This document shows positions 16,221 to 24,883 of a stretch of 64,000 nt of DNA, piece after piece. The position numbers and the translations under genes were made by a program. This stretch comes from Polynucleobacter sp. MG-6-Vaara-E2. Lineage in GTDB: Bacteria; Pseudomonadota; Gammaproteobacteria; Burkholderiales; Burkholderiaceae. The notes under the pieces are model-generated. The model was not told where the DNA came from, did no database searches, and saw nothing but the letters and a program-made list of their open reading frames with translations. Every line of letters starts with the position of its first letter. The stretch's first letter is position 1. The stretch covers positions 372,001 to 436,000 of the forward strand of contig NZ_CP061303.1 of NCBI RefSeq assembly GCF_018687695.1. The letters run 5' to 3'.

Positions 16221-18428
16221 ATGACTATCGAAAATATTTCACGTCGCGACTTCATTATTAAGGGCACCTTAGTTGGTGGCGGCCTCATGCTGGGAGTGGG
16301 CGCATTACCTGAATTTGCCTTTGCACAAGCTGGTCAATATGACCCAAATTCGCCCACGAAGGCTGGGGAGGCAGAGGTTAATGCTTGGGTCAGCATCAAG
16401 CCTGATGACACTGTTTACGTCAGAATTGCACGCTCAGAAATGGGTCAGGGTACTCGCACAGGTTTAGCTCAATTAGTTACTGAAGAATTGGAGTGCAACT
16501 GGAAAAAAGTGAAGACTCAGTCAGCCACTCCAGGTCAAAGTTTGGCACGCAAGCGTGTTTGGGGTGAGCATGGTACTGGTGGTAGCCGTGGCATTCGCAT
16601 ATCAGAAGATTATGTTCGACGTGGTGCAGCAGCAGCTCGCATTATGTTGGTTCAAGCTGCTGCTAATCAATGGAATGTACCGGTCAGCGAATTAACTGTT
16701 AACAAAGGTGTCATTACCCATACCCCAACGGGCCGTAAAACGACCTACGGAAAAGTTGCCGAGCTTGCATCGACACTCACGCCTCCTGATCCAAAATCGA
16801 TCACCCTAAGAGATCCTCGTGACTGGAAAGTTGCTGGCCAGCCCTATGCACGTTTAGACACTGCCAATAAGGTGAACGGCACAAAAGTCTATGGCGCAGA
16901 TTTACAGATGCCAGGCATGTTGTGCGCCTCAGTAAAAGCTTGCCCGGTATTTGGTGGAAAGCTTGTGAGCTATGACGAAGCCAAGATTAAAAACTTACGT
17001 GGTGTTAAGGGTGTAGTCAAGATTGATGATAGTACTGTGGCGGTAGTTGCCGATACTTGGTGGCGCGCAAACACTGCTTTGAATGCTTTGCCAATTGTGT
17101 GGGATGAGGGCAAAGGCGCAGGCGTTTCTCAGGGTGACATTGACAAGATGTTACGCGCTGGCTTGGATGAGCAAGGTGATTTTTGGCAACGTAAGGTGGG
17201 TGATGCCCCAGAAGTGATTAATAGCTCCTCTAAAAAAGTGGAAGCAATCTATTACACGCCATTTCGTGCTCACGTCACAATGGAGCCTATGAATGCCACC
17301 GTAAAGATTAGTGGCGATCGTGCAGAAGCATGGGTACCAACCCAAAATGGTGAAGGTTCACTTGCGGCCTTATCTGAAGCAACCGGGATTCCATTGGCTA
17401 ACTGTGAAGTGTATAAATTGGATTCTGGTTGCGGCTTAGGTCGTCGTGGCTCGACCCAAGACTTCACCACTTTTGCGGCTAAGGTTGCACTGAAGTATCC
17501 AGGCGTACCTGTGAAAGTACTCTGGAGTCGTGAAGAGGATCTCACGCATGATTACTATCACCCGATAGCAATGGCTAAGATGTCAGCAGGACTGGATGCT
17601 AGCGGCAATGTGACTGGTATGCATATCAAAGTTGCGGGCCAATCTATTAATGCAACCCTTGCTCCAGCAGCTATCAAAGACGGCAAGGATGAGCGTCAAT
17701 TGCAAGGCTTTTATGAGAAGGGGCCTGATGCACAGCTGGGCTACACATTCCCAAACCTATTGACTGAATATGTCATGAAGAATACCCATGTCCCAGTGGG
17801 GCCCTGGCGTGGTGTGAATACAAATCAAAATGGCATCTTCATGGAATGCTTTATGGATGAATGCGCTAAAGCGGCAGGCAAAGATCCAGTGAAGTTTAGA
17901 CAGGCAGTCATGCAAAGTCATCCCAAGCATTTGGGTGTGCTTAATGCAGCCGCTCAAAAAGCAAATTGGGATAAGCCACTTCCTGCCGGTACTTTCCGCG
18001 GGGTAGCGCAATTTATGGGCTATGCCAGCTACTCTGCATGTGTTGCTGAGGTTTCGGTAGATGGCAATATTGTTCATGTGAAGCGCTTAGTATTCGCATT
18101 AAACTCTGGCCATGTTGTGAACCCTTATTTAACTCGTGAGCAGATTGAAGGTTCAGTAGCAATGGCCTTGGGTGCAATCTTTAATCCCGAGATTACGGTT
18201 GAAAATGGACGCATCAAGCAGCAGAATTTGGATTCTTATCCAATGCTCAAACTGGCCTCTACGCCGAGAATCGAAACGGTATTAGTGCCGAGCTATGATT
18301 TCTGGGGCGGGGTTGGTGAGCCAACAATTTGCGTTGTTGGTCCTGCAGTGGCAAATGCTGTTTCAGCAGCTATTGGTAGACCCGTGCGCAACTTCCCTCT
18401 ATATAAAGAGGGGTTAAGTTTGGCATAG
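16221..18428 (+). CDS. iorB: Molybdopterin subunit of a xanthine-oxidase-family dehydrogenase (IorB-like)
   Basis: A 735-residue large subunit with an N-terminal twin-arginine signal (SRRDFIIKG at 7-15), so the complex is probably exported folded. GQGTRTGLAQLVTEEL, GPWRGVN and the C-terminal GGVGEP segment belong to the Mo-cofactor pocket; the Glu of GVGEP is the expected catalytic base. I start at ATG 16221, preceded by AAGGGGAAG, and not at the GTG at 16203. The substrate is unknown; isoquinoline is only the namesake. Such enzymes normally use the cytosine dinucleotide form of the cofactor, which needs a MocA not found in this window. Ended by a terminator. Confidence 0.92.
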   Translation: MTIENISRRDFIIKGTLVGGGLMLGVGALPEFAFAQAGQYDPNSPTKAGEAEVNAWVSIKPDDTVYVRIARSEMGQGTRTGLAQLVTEELECNWKKVKTQSATPGQSLARKRVWGEHGTGGSRGIRISEDYVRRGAAAARIMLVQAAANQWNVPVSELTVNKGVITHTPTGRKTTYGKVAELASTLTPPDPKSITLRDPRDWKVAGQPYARLDTANKVNGTKVYGADLQMPGMLCASVKACPVFGGKLVSYDEAKIKNLRGVKGVVKIDDSTVAVVADTWWRANTALNALPIVWDEGKGAGVSQGDIDKMLRAGLDEQGDFWQRKVGDAPEVINSSSKKVEAIYYTPFRAHVTMEPMNATVKISGDRAEAWVPTQNGEGSLAALSEATGIPLANCEVYKLDSGCGLGRRGSTQDFTTFAAKVALKYPGVPVKVLWSREEDLTHDYYHPIAMAKMSAGLDASGNVTGMHIKVAGQSINATLAPAAIKDGKDERQLQGFYEKGPDAQLGYTFPNLLTEYVMKNTHVPVGPWRGVNTNQNGIFMECFMDECAKAAGKDPVKFRQAVMQSHPKHLGVLNAAAQKANWDKPLPAGTFRGVAQFMGYASYSACVAEVSVDGNIVHVKRLVFALNSGHVVNPYLTREQIEGSVAMALGAIFNPEITVENGRIKQQNLDSYPMLKLASTPRIETVLVPSYDFWGGVGEPTICVVGPAVANAVSAAIGRPVRNFPLYKEGLSLA

Positions 18429-18447
18429 TCTAATAAGACAGGTAGCA

Positions 18448-18483
18448 AAACGACCCCATCAGAGAAATTTGATGGGGTCGTTT
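18448..18483 (+). terminator. Hairpin terminator after iorB
   Basis: A 14-bp perfect stem (AAACGACCCCATCA / TGATGGGGTCGTTT) with an 8-nt loop follows the iorB stop. The U tract is short (TTT), so termination may be partial; msrQ starts 12 bp further on. Confidence 0.7.
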
Positions 18484-18494
18484 AACATTGACTC

Positions 18495-19073
18495 ATGAAG
18501 TCTTTAAAAAGTATCTTATTTCTTATCTCGCTCATACCATTAGGACGCTTGGTATGGCTGGGTTATTCAGATGATTTAGGTGCCAATCCAATTGAATTGA
18601 TCACACGATCAACGGGGACTTGGGCCTTAGTATTTCTCTGCATCACATTGGCAATGACGCCACTGCGACTCATCACAGGTTCAGCAGTGTGGATCAAGAT
18701 GCGCCGCATGTTTGGCCTATTCTGTTTTTTCTATGCCAGTATTCATTTTGCGATTTGGCTATTGTTAGATCAAAGCCTCGATCTACAAGCAATGATTCAT
18801 GATGTGCTTAAAAGACCATTCATCACTATGGGATTTTTGAGTCTAGTGTTCCTCATTCCGCTTGCAGTCACATCAAATACTTGGTCAGTAAAGAAGCTAG
18901 GGCGTCGCTGGAGTTTATTGCACAAATTCATTTATGTAATTGCGCTTACCGTGATTGCGCACTATTGGTGGCATAAGGCTGGCAAGAACGACCTACAAAC
19001 AGTTTCGATTTATGCTGCCGTGATGACTTTGCTATTAATTATGCGACTACCCTATATCAAGAAGAAAATTTAA
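18495..19073 (+). CDS. msrQ: MsrQ (YedZ) haem-binding membrane subunit
   Basis: The 192-residue protein has about six membrane segments and belongs to the ferric-reductase-like transmembrane family. His residues lie in the membrane helices (FYASIHFAIW, LLHKFIYVIAL, IAHYWWH), matching the haem ligands of YedZ. It passes electrons from the quinone pool or flavin reductase to MsrP for repair of oxidised periplasmic methionines. In most genomes msrQ is next to msrP; here they are 7.1 kb apart with eight genes between. Its stop overlaps the convergent SRAP gene by 4 bp. Confidence 0.93.
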   Translation: MKSLKSILFLISLIPLGRLVWLGYSDDLGANPIELITRSTGTWALVFLCITLAMTPLRLITGSAVWIKMRRMFGLFCFFYASIHFAIWLLLDQSLDLQAMIHDVLKRPFITMGFLSLVFLIPLAVTSNTWSVKKLGRRWSLLHKFIYVIALTVIAHYWWHKAGKNDLQTVSIYAAVMTLLLIMRLPYIKKKI

Positions 19074-19693
19074 TCAGCAAATATTAGATCAGGCATTGAT
19101 TCAAGATTTAGTAGAGCATTTGCAGTTTCAGGTGTTGCATTTAACCAGTCATTAAATAACTCAGGCCGTAAGGGCACAATAGTGCGCTTTTCATCTTCTG
19201 GTTTGTGACAGCGATTCATAACAGGATGATCACTTGCCCCTATCGTCAACATTGAAAACGACACAATCAACTCGCCAGTTTCTGGTTCGGTCCATTTATC
19301 CCAAATCGAAGCAATCGCCATAGGCTCACGATTAGCTTGTGCGATTTTGGTGCGTACGGCTTTACCAGTTTCATAGCAGGGTTCATAAAAAGCATCAGCT
19401 AAAGCTAATGCATAGTGTCGATTGGACCATGCATGCCTATAAGAGGGTTTTTCACTAACGGTTTCAGATCTGGCGTTATAGGTATGCCTACCAAATTCTT
19501 CATCTTTTGCCCAGGAGGGTATTAAGCCAAAGCGAGCTGGGCCAATAGCAGTTCTTTGGGTATTGTGGCTTCTTAAAATAATGCTTCCAGGGTAGGTTGG
19601 AAACACATCATGCCTAGTTGAAGCTGTCAGATCAAGATCAAAATGGGCCTTGACCCAATCGACATTGTTAGTGGTGAGGTACTGAACGCACAT
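19070..19693 (-). CDS. SOS response-associated peptidase / abasic-site crosslinking protein (YedK/HMCES family)
   Basis: The 207-residue SRAP protein begins with Met-Cys; after Met removal Cys2 becomes the N-terminal nucleophile that forms a thiazolidine with abasic sites in single-stranded DNA. Further conserved elements are YNARSET (Asn and Glu of the active site, about 71-77), FYEP and GASDHPVMNRCHKPE carrying the catalytic His. It protects abasic sites during replication. Single gene, convergent with msrQ. No LexA box was found at its start. Confidence 0.93.
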   Translation of the reverse strand: MCVQYLTTNNVDWVKAHFDLDLTASTRHDVFPTYPGSIILRSHNTQRTAIGPARFGLIPSWAKDEEFGRHTYNARSETVSEKPSYRHAWSNRHYALALADAFYEPCYETGKAVRTKIAQANREPMAIASIWDKWTEPETGELIVSFSMLTIGASDHPVMNRCHKPEDEKRTIVPLRPELFNDWLNATPETANALLNLESMPDLIFAD

Positions 19694-19769
19694 AGGACCA
19701 TTTTACCGCTGGCTTAGTTATTACCCCAGCTGTTACTATTGGGGATATATTTTAGAAAGACCTATCCTC

Positions 19770-20609
19770 ATGAAATCCTTTATGTCTCAACTTAAACCAT
19801 TGTCACTTCGTTTTATTTCAGCCAGCCTTTTGACGCTTGCTTTATGCGGTACTGCATACGCTCAACAAAGCGGATTACCGATTAATTCTGCCGCTTCAGT
19901 CAACGGCACCATCATCACCAATGATATGGTTGAGCAGGGCATTAAAGTGGCTCTTGCACAAGGCCAAAAAGACTCCCCTGAATTGCGTAAAGCAGTTATC
20001 GAAAAATATATTGAAATTTTATTGTTATCTCAACAGGCTGAAAAAGATGGTTTGGCAAATTCAGAGAAAGCTAATTCTCAGTTAATGATGATTCGTCAAA
20101 ATTATTTAGCTGATCTTGAACTTTCCACTTTCATGGCACAAAATCCCATTTCTGATGCTGACGTTCAGGCCGAATACAACAAGCAAGTATCTTCGCTTGG
20201 GCCGCAAGGCATGATCGTAGAATACAAAATCAGTGATATCGCAGTTGCTTCAGAGGCTGATGCGCAGGCTGCCCTAAATCGAATTAAAAAAGGTGAGGCA
20301 TTTGATAAGGTTGCTAAAAGTGTTTCCTTAGCCCCCAATAAAGCGCAGGGCGGCGTTGCTGGTTGGGTTCAACCTGGTCAGGTGCCACCCCAAATTTCTG
20401 CTGTCTTGGTTAATCTAGGCAAAGGTCAAACATCAGCCCCAATTCAATTGCAGCAAGGCTGGTACTTGGTCAAGCTAGAAGATAAGAAATCTAGTAAACC
20501 ACCTACCTTTGAGCAGGCTAAGCCAGCGATTCGTGCGGGCATAGCACAGAGAAAACAATTTGAATTTATTTCTGGGATTGCGAAAAATTCAAAAATTGTG
20601 GTTCAGTAA
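19770..20609 (+). CDS. Periplasmic PpiC-type peptidyl-prolyl isomerase
   Basis: A 279-residue exported chaperone with a signal peptide (about 1-31, cleavage after AYA). An N-terminal helical SurA-like region (about 40-130) is followed by a parvulin domain (about 148-245) with KISDIAV, FDKVAKSVSLAPNKAQGG and GWVQPGQVPP. It should help fold outer-membrane or periplasmic proteins; whether it is the main PrsA/SurA of the cell cannot be told. Followed by a terminator shared with folA. Confidence 0.9.
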   Translation: MKSFMSQLKPLSLRFISASLLTLALCGTAYAQQSGLPINSAASVNGTIITNDMVEQGIKVALAQGQKDSPELRKAVIEKYIEILLLSQQAEKDGLANSEKANSQLMMIRQNYLADLELSTFMAQNPISDADVQAEYNKQVSSLGPQGMIVEYKISDIAVASEADAQAALNRIKKGEAFDKVAKSVSLAPNKAQGGVAGWVQPGQVPPQISAVLVNLGKGQTSAPIQLQQGWYLVKLEDKKSSKPPTFEQAKPAIRAGIAQRKQFEFISGIAKNSKIVVQ

Positions 20610-20627
20610 TAAATAGACTGACCAAAT

Positions 20628-20653
20628 AAAAAGGACTCCGAGGAGTCCTTTTT
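20628..20653. terminator. Bidirectional terminator between the PpiC gene and folA
   Basis: AAAAAGGACTCC and GGAGTCCTTTTT form a palindrome with flanking A and T runs; it can act for the plus gene ending at 20609 and the minus gene ending at 20652. Confidence 0.85.
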
Positions 20654-21140
20654 ATTTACGCTCAAGCGTAATAAAGTTAAAGTGAATGCCGTTTTCCGAT
20701 CCAGGCGTACGTTCAACCTCTTTCCAATCCGACGCATTAGGAACCTCAAAGAAGGTATCGCCACCCTCAACATCCATATCAATCTCGGTGATAAAGATGC
20801 GATCTGCTTTGTGAAATGCTTGTTTAAAGAGTTGCTCTCCACCAATGACAAAGACTCTTGGTGCTTCGCTCAATTGATGGAGGGCCTCATCCAGAGAGCT
20901 GGCCAATTCGCCGCCAGTCAATTCGTAATTTGCGTTGCGGCTAACCACAATATTGCGACGTCCTGGTAGAGGTCGACCAATTGATTCCCAAGTCTTGCGA
21001 CCCATGATGACCGGGTAGCCCATAGTGACGCGTTTAAAAAACTGTAAATCAGCTGAGATTTTCCAGGGCATTTGATTGTCACGACCAATCACGTGGTTAC
21101 GTGAGCGGGCAACAATCATAGAGATAGCGGGTTGTGTCAT
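20652..21140 (-). CDS. folA: Dihydrofolate reductase
   Basis: The 162-residue enzyme has the DHFR hallmarks: MIVARSRNHVIGRDNQMPWKISADLQFFK with the catalytic Asp in SADLQFF (Asp31), GYPVIMGRKTWESIG and VFVIGGEQLFKQ. It reduces dihydrofolate with NADPH and regenerates the cofactor used by thymidylate synthase, whose gene lies 12 bp upstream on the same strand. Size is normal (E. coli 159). Its 3' end runs into the shared terminator. Confidence 0.97.
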   Translation of the reverse strand: MTQPAISMIVARSRNHVIGRDNQMPWKISADLQFFKRVTMGYPVIMGRKTWESIGRPLPGRRNIVVSRNANYELTGGELASSLDEALHQLSEAPRVFVIGGEQLFKQAFHKADRIFITEIDMDVEGGDTFFEVPNASDWKEVERTPGSENGIHFNFITLERK

Positions 21141-21152
21141 ATCGAGTGCTTC

Positions 21153-21947
21153 TTAAACAGCTACAGGAGCTTTGATGTGGGGATGGGACTCGTAACCCAC
21201 AATCTCAAAATCTTCGAACTCGTAATCAAAGATCGAAGCAGGTTTACGCAAGATATTGAGTTTAGGCAGCGGGAAGAAATCTCTCGAGAGCTGAAGATCC
21301 ACTTGTTCAAGGTGATTGCTATACAAGTGGCAATCACCGCCAGTCCAAATAAAATCGCCTACTTCTAAATTGCATTGCTGAGCCATCATGTGAGTCAGCA
21401 ATGCATAGCTGGCAATATTAAATGGAACGCCCAGGAAGATATCTGCGCTGCGCTGATATAGCTGGCAAGACAACTTGCCATCAGCCACATAGAACTGAAA
21501 GAAGGCGTGGCAAGGCGCTAATGCCATGCGTGGAATATCTGCAACGTTCCACGCTGAAACAATGATGCGACGTGAGTCAGGATTCTTTTTAATCGTCTCG
21601 ACCACTTCAGTGATCTGGTCGATATGCTGTCCATTGGGGGCCGGCCATGAACGCCATTGGTAACCATAGATTGGGCCGAGATCGCCGTCAGGTGCAGCCC
21701 ATTCATTCCAAATGGATATGCCGCGCTCTTTCAACCAATTGTTATCTGTACTGCCTTTGAGGAACCACAACAATTCGTAAATGATGGATTTGAGGTGAAG
21801 CTTCTTGGTAGTCACCATTGGGAAGCCATCGGCCAAGTTAAAACGCATCTGGTGGCCAAATACCGAGATCGTGCCAGTGCCAGTCCTATCGGACTTTTGA
21901 ACGCCCTTAGCAAGGACTTCTTTCATTAGATCGTGATATTGGCGCAT
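21153..21947 (-). CDS. thyA: Thymidylate synthase
   Basis: Starting at the ATG at 21947 the protein has 264 residues, as in E. coli ThyA; the in-frame TTG at 21956 would add three residues. The catalytic Cys146 lies in LAPCHAFFQFYV and the phosphate-binding Arg in SDRTGTGT and DSRRIIVSAWN. It methylates dUMP to dTMP with methylenetetrahydrofolate, yielding the dihydrofolate recycled by FolA. thyA-folA form a short operon. Confidence 0.98.
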   Translation of the reverse strand: MRQYHDLMKEVLAKGVQKSDRTGTGTISVFGHQMRFNLADGFPMVTTKKLHLKSIIYELLWFLKGSTDNNWLKERGISIWNEWAAPDGDLGPIYGYQWRSWPAPNGQHIDQITEVVETIKKNPDSRRIIVSAWNVADIPRMALAPCHAFFQFYVADGKLSCQLYQRSADIFLGVPFNIASYALLTHMMAQQCNLEVGDFIWTGGDCHLYSNHLEQVDLQLSRDFFPLPKLNILRKPASIFDYEFEDFEIVGYESHPHIKAPVAV

Positions 21948-21991
21948 ATAAATCAACTAAAAATGGATTAACGGATACCCGTAAGGATAGC

Positions 21992-23035
21992 TTATTCGAA
22001 TGTGGCTGGCTTTACCCCAAGTGCCCTATGGAGCTTGGGGGAGGTGGTCGTATATTGCAACTGAATTGGCTTCTCAGGGTTCAGGTATGCGGCCGCCGCA
22101 AATGCTGCTAAAGCAGCCTCATGAAAGCCGGACAAAATGAGCTTCTTTTTGCCTGGGTAGACGTTAATATCCCCCACGGCGTAAATTCCAGGAATGCTTG
22201 TTTGAAATTTTTCCGTATCAACTACAAGCTGCTTGCGATCAATATCGAGACCCCATTGGGCAATCGGCCCCAGTTTAGGAGAGAGTCCAAAAAAGATCAG
22301 GAGATCATCAAGGGCCACGATCTTAGTATTGCCGTCAATATCAGTGACGGTAATCTCAGTGAGGCAATCTTCTTGAGCTTCGTAGCCAGTAATTTGACCG
22401 ATGAGTAATTGGATTATTCCAGCAGCACAAAGCTCGCGCATTTTGGCAATCGATTGTGGCGCCCCTTTGAAGTCATCACGACGATGAATCAAGGTAACAC
22501 TTGCTGCTTTATCTGCAAAGTATAAGACCCAGTCTAGAGCAGAGTCTCCGCCACCGCAAATCACAATTCGTTTGCCAATAAATTGATCAGGATGTTTAAC
22601 GCGATAGAAAACTTGTTTATCGACGAAAGCCTCAATACCCTCTAGATTGAGTAATCGAGGCTGAAAGGCGCCGACCCCAGCGGCGATAAAGACGGTCTTA
22701 GCCAGAAAATGTAGGTTTTGTGAGGTGCCGATGAGTATGCGTCCATCCGCTTGTTTTTCTAGTTGAGTGACTTCTTGTCCCAAATGAAATTGAGGGCTAA
22801 AGGGCTCAATTTGCTTGAGTAAATTATTTGTTAGCTCGCGACCAGTGCATACTGGTATCGCAGGAATATCGTAGATCGGCTTATCTGGATAGAGCTCTAT
22901 ACATTGACCGCCAACCTCTGGCAAAGAATCAATGACGTGCGCTTTAATTTCCAGGAGTCCAAGCTCAAATACTTGGAAGAGGCCCACAGGGCCGGCGCCA
23001 ATAATGACTGCGTCAGCTTCTGTGGGTGAGTACAA
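21992..23035 (-). CDS. Thioredoxin-reductase-like ferredoxin--NADP(+) reductase (FNR type 2)
   Basis: The 347-residue flavoprotein has an N-terminal FAD motif IIGAGPVGLF (11-20), an NADP-binding motif VICGGGDSALDWVL (about 153-166) and the C-terminal YAVGDINVYPGKKKLI segment. It lacks the redox CxxC of thioredoxin reductases, which places it with the homodimeric ferredoxin-NADP reductases of the Bacillus/Chlorobium type. The ferredoxin gene fdxA lies 24 bp upstream on the same strand, an obvious partner. Confidence 0.92.
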   Translation of the reverse strand: MYSPTEADAVIIGAGPVGLFQVFELGLLEIKAHVIDSLPEVGGQCIELYPDKPIYDIPAIPVCTGRELTNNLLKQIEPFSPQFHLGQEVTQLEKQADGRILIGTSQNLHFLAKTVFIAAGVGAFQPRLLNLEGIEAFVDKQVFYRVKHPDQFIGKRIVICGGGDSALDWVLYFADKAASVTLIHRRDDFKGAPQSIAKMRELCAAGIIQLLIGQITGYEAQEDCLTEITVTDIDGNTKIVALDDLLIFFGLSPKLGPIAQWGLDIDRKQLVVDTEKFQTSIPGIYAVGDINVYPGKKKLILSGFHEAALAAFAAAAYLNPEKPIQLQYTTTSPKLHRALGVKPATFE

Positions 23036-23059
23036 ATCGATTCTCGGGAGGTAGAAGTA

Positions 23060-23383
23060 TTACTTTACTAATTGATCGAGTTTGTTTTTGACATCTTTCC
23101 ACTCTTCCGCATCGGGAAGAGCAGCTTTTGATTTAGTAATGGATGTCCATGAAGGTGAGAGCTCGGCATTGAGCTTAATAAACGCTTGCTGATCGCCGGG
23201 CACGTCATCTTCAGCATAAATCGCATTTACTGGGCACTCTGGAACGCAAACCGCGCAGTCAATGCACTCATCTGGATCGATGACTAAGAAATTGGGTCCC
23301 TCACGGAAGCAGTCAACTGGGCAAACGTCAACGCAGTCAGTATATTTGCAGCGGATGCAGGATTCGGTAACAACGTAAGTCAT
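23060..23383 (-). CDS. fdxA: Ferredoxin FdxA ([3Fe-4S][4Fe-4S], 7Fe type)
   Basis: The 107-residue protein has Cys9, Cys12, Cys17, Cys21 and Cys25 in the first half and Cys40, Cys43, Cys46 and Cys50 (CIDCAVCVPECP) in the second. This is the Azotobacter/Pseudomonas 7Fe pattern, with a C-terminal extension ending around LSPSWTSI. It is a low-potential electron carrier, likely fed by the reductase encoded directly downstream. Confidence 0.95.
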   Translation of the reverse strand: MTYVVTESCIRCKYTDCVDVCPVDCFREGPNFLVIDPDECIDCAVCVPECPVNAIYAEDDVPGDQQAFIKLNAELSPSWTSITKSKAALPDAEEWKDVKNKLDQLVK

Positions 23384-23481
23384 GATGTGTGATCTAAATA
23401 GCCCTCAGTTAAGGGCTGCTGAGTTATAAAACATCAATTTTAGCCGAAATACCCCAATTTACTTGAGGTAAAGTTCCCCTT

Positions 23482-24507
23482 ATGAATACACAGACAAATA
23501 CCCCAACTACCCATGGAAACGCCTCTCAGAAGCCAAAAATACTGGTTGCAAGGGCGATATTCCCAGAGGCTTTAGCCAAATTAGAGGAATCCTACGAGGT
23601 TCGATCGAACCAGGAGGACCGCATCTTTACTCCAGAAGAATTGCAAAAAGAACTTTCTAGCGTAGTAGGGGCTTTAGTTGCTGGTAGCGAGCGAATCGAT
23701 GCCAGCGCATTGGCGAACGCGAAAGATTTAAAAATTGTGGCCAATATTTCCGTGGGCTATAACAATTTTGATGTGTCTGCGATTAGTGCTGCTGGAGTAA
23801 TGGCTACCAATACACCGGATGTTCTAACCGATACTACTGCTGATTTTGGATTTGCATTGTTGATGGCAACCGCAAGACGCATTACCGAGTCTGAGCATTG
23901 GGTGCGTGCCGGTCATTGGGATAAGTGGTCGATTGTTAATAATCCTCTTGGTATGGATTTGCATCACAGCACTGTTGGCATTATTGGTATGGGTCGTATC
24001 GGTCAAGGTATTGCAAAGCGTGCACTAGGTTTTGGGATGAATGTGCTTTATCACAACCGCAGTCGCTTATCTGAAACAGATGAAAAAGCTTGTGGTGCGC
24101 GCTATGTTTCTAAGGAAGAGTTGCTGTGCACTGCAGATCATGTTGTATTAGTCTTGCCTTACTCAGCAGAGAGCCACCACACTATTGGTGCTAAAGAGAT
24201 CGCCCTCATGAAACCCACAGCGACTCTGATAAACATTGCACGCGGCGGTATTGTTGATGACTTAGCGTTAGCGCAGGCGCTCAAGGAAAAGAAGATCTTT
24301 GCTGCCGGTTTGGATGTGTTTGAAGGTGAGCCAAAAGTGAATCCTGAACTATTAAAGCTGAGTAACGTTGTGCTTGCTCCGCATATTGCTAGTGCCACTG
24401 AAAAAACCCGCAGAGCAATGGTTGATTTGGCGATTGATAACCTAAGAGCTGCGCTTGATGGCAAGAGGCCACCCAGTTTAATTAATGCTGAGGTGTTTAA
24501 AGCTTAG
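23482..24507 (+). CDS. ghrB: D-2-hydroxyacid dehydrogenase (glyoxylate/hydroxypyruvate reductase type)
   Basis: The 341-residue protein has the NAD motif VGIIGMGRIGQGIAKRA (about 168-184) and the catalytic triad of the family: Arg in INIARGGIVDD, Glu in GLDVFEGEP and His in LAPHIASAT. It reduces glyoxylate or hydroxypyruvate; the closest type I recognise is GhrB/glyoxylate reductase. About 18 extra N-terminal residues rich in Thr and Asn precede the core, so a later start is possible. Followed by a strong terminator. Confidence 0.88.
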   Translation: MNTQTNTPTTHGNASQKPKILVARAIFPEALAKLEESYEVRSNQEDRIFTPEELQKELSSVVGALVAGSERIDASALANAKDLKIVANISVGYNNFDVSAISAAGVMATNTPDVLTDTTADFGFALLMATARRITESEHWVRAGHWDKWSIVNNPLGMDLHHSTVGIIGMGRIGQGIAKRALGFGMNVLYHNRSRLSETDEKACGARYVSKEELLCTADHVVLVLPYSAESHHTIGAKEIALMKPTATLINIARGGIVDDLALAQALKEKKIFAAGLDVFEGEPKVNPELLKLSNVVLAPHIASATEKTRRAMVDLAIDNLRAALDGKRPPSLINAEVFKA

Positions 24508-24528
24508 GGTTATAGATTGATGCGCATT

Positions 24529-24556
24529 AAAAAAGCCGAGAATCTCTCGGCTTTTT
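24529..24556 (+). terminator. Intrinsic terminator after ghrB
   Basis: GCCGAGA (24535-24541) pairs with TCTCGGC (24545-24551), extended by flanking A and T runs. It may also serve the convergent small membrane protein gene ending at 24578. Confidence 0.88.
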
Positions 24557-24577
24557 ATTTGAACGCGCTAAAGTAAA

Positions 24578-24871
24578 TTATTCAGCGTCAACCTCTTCTG
24601 GAAGTTCGCGCAAAGCTAATTCAATACCACCGAATTTGCCAGCGACCCAGTTATACACTTTGCAAGCAATCCAAAGCAAACCAAAGCCAAGTAACGCGTT
24701 GAGTATTAATGCTGACAGAACGGTAAACCCTGGAATGGCGCCATCACGAATAAAGGCTACAAACAAAGCCAGCAAAACGATAGGTACTGAGAAGCAGAGG
24801 TAAACCAACACAAGTGTTTTAGCAGTGTGGGTTGGGTCGAGAAAAGCGAGTTCTTTTTTGGTAAGTTTCAT
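24578..24871 (-). CDS. Small two-helix membrane protein of unknown function
   Basis: The 97-residue product has two hydrophobic segments (about 18-40 and 50-72) and an acidic tail ending ELPEEVDAE. No family recognised. It is 12 bp downstream of moeA on the same strand and probably shares its transcript, but nothing in it suggests a Mo-cofactor role. Confidence 0.75.
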   Translation of the reverse strand: MKLTKKELAFLDPTHTAKTLVLVYLCFSVPIVLLALFVAFIRDGAIPGFTVLSALILNALLGFGLLWIACKVYNWVAGKFGGIELALRELPEEVDAE

Positions 24872-24883
24872 GATGGGACTATC

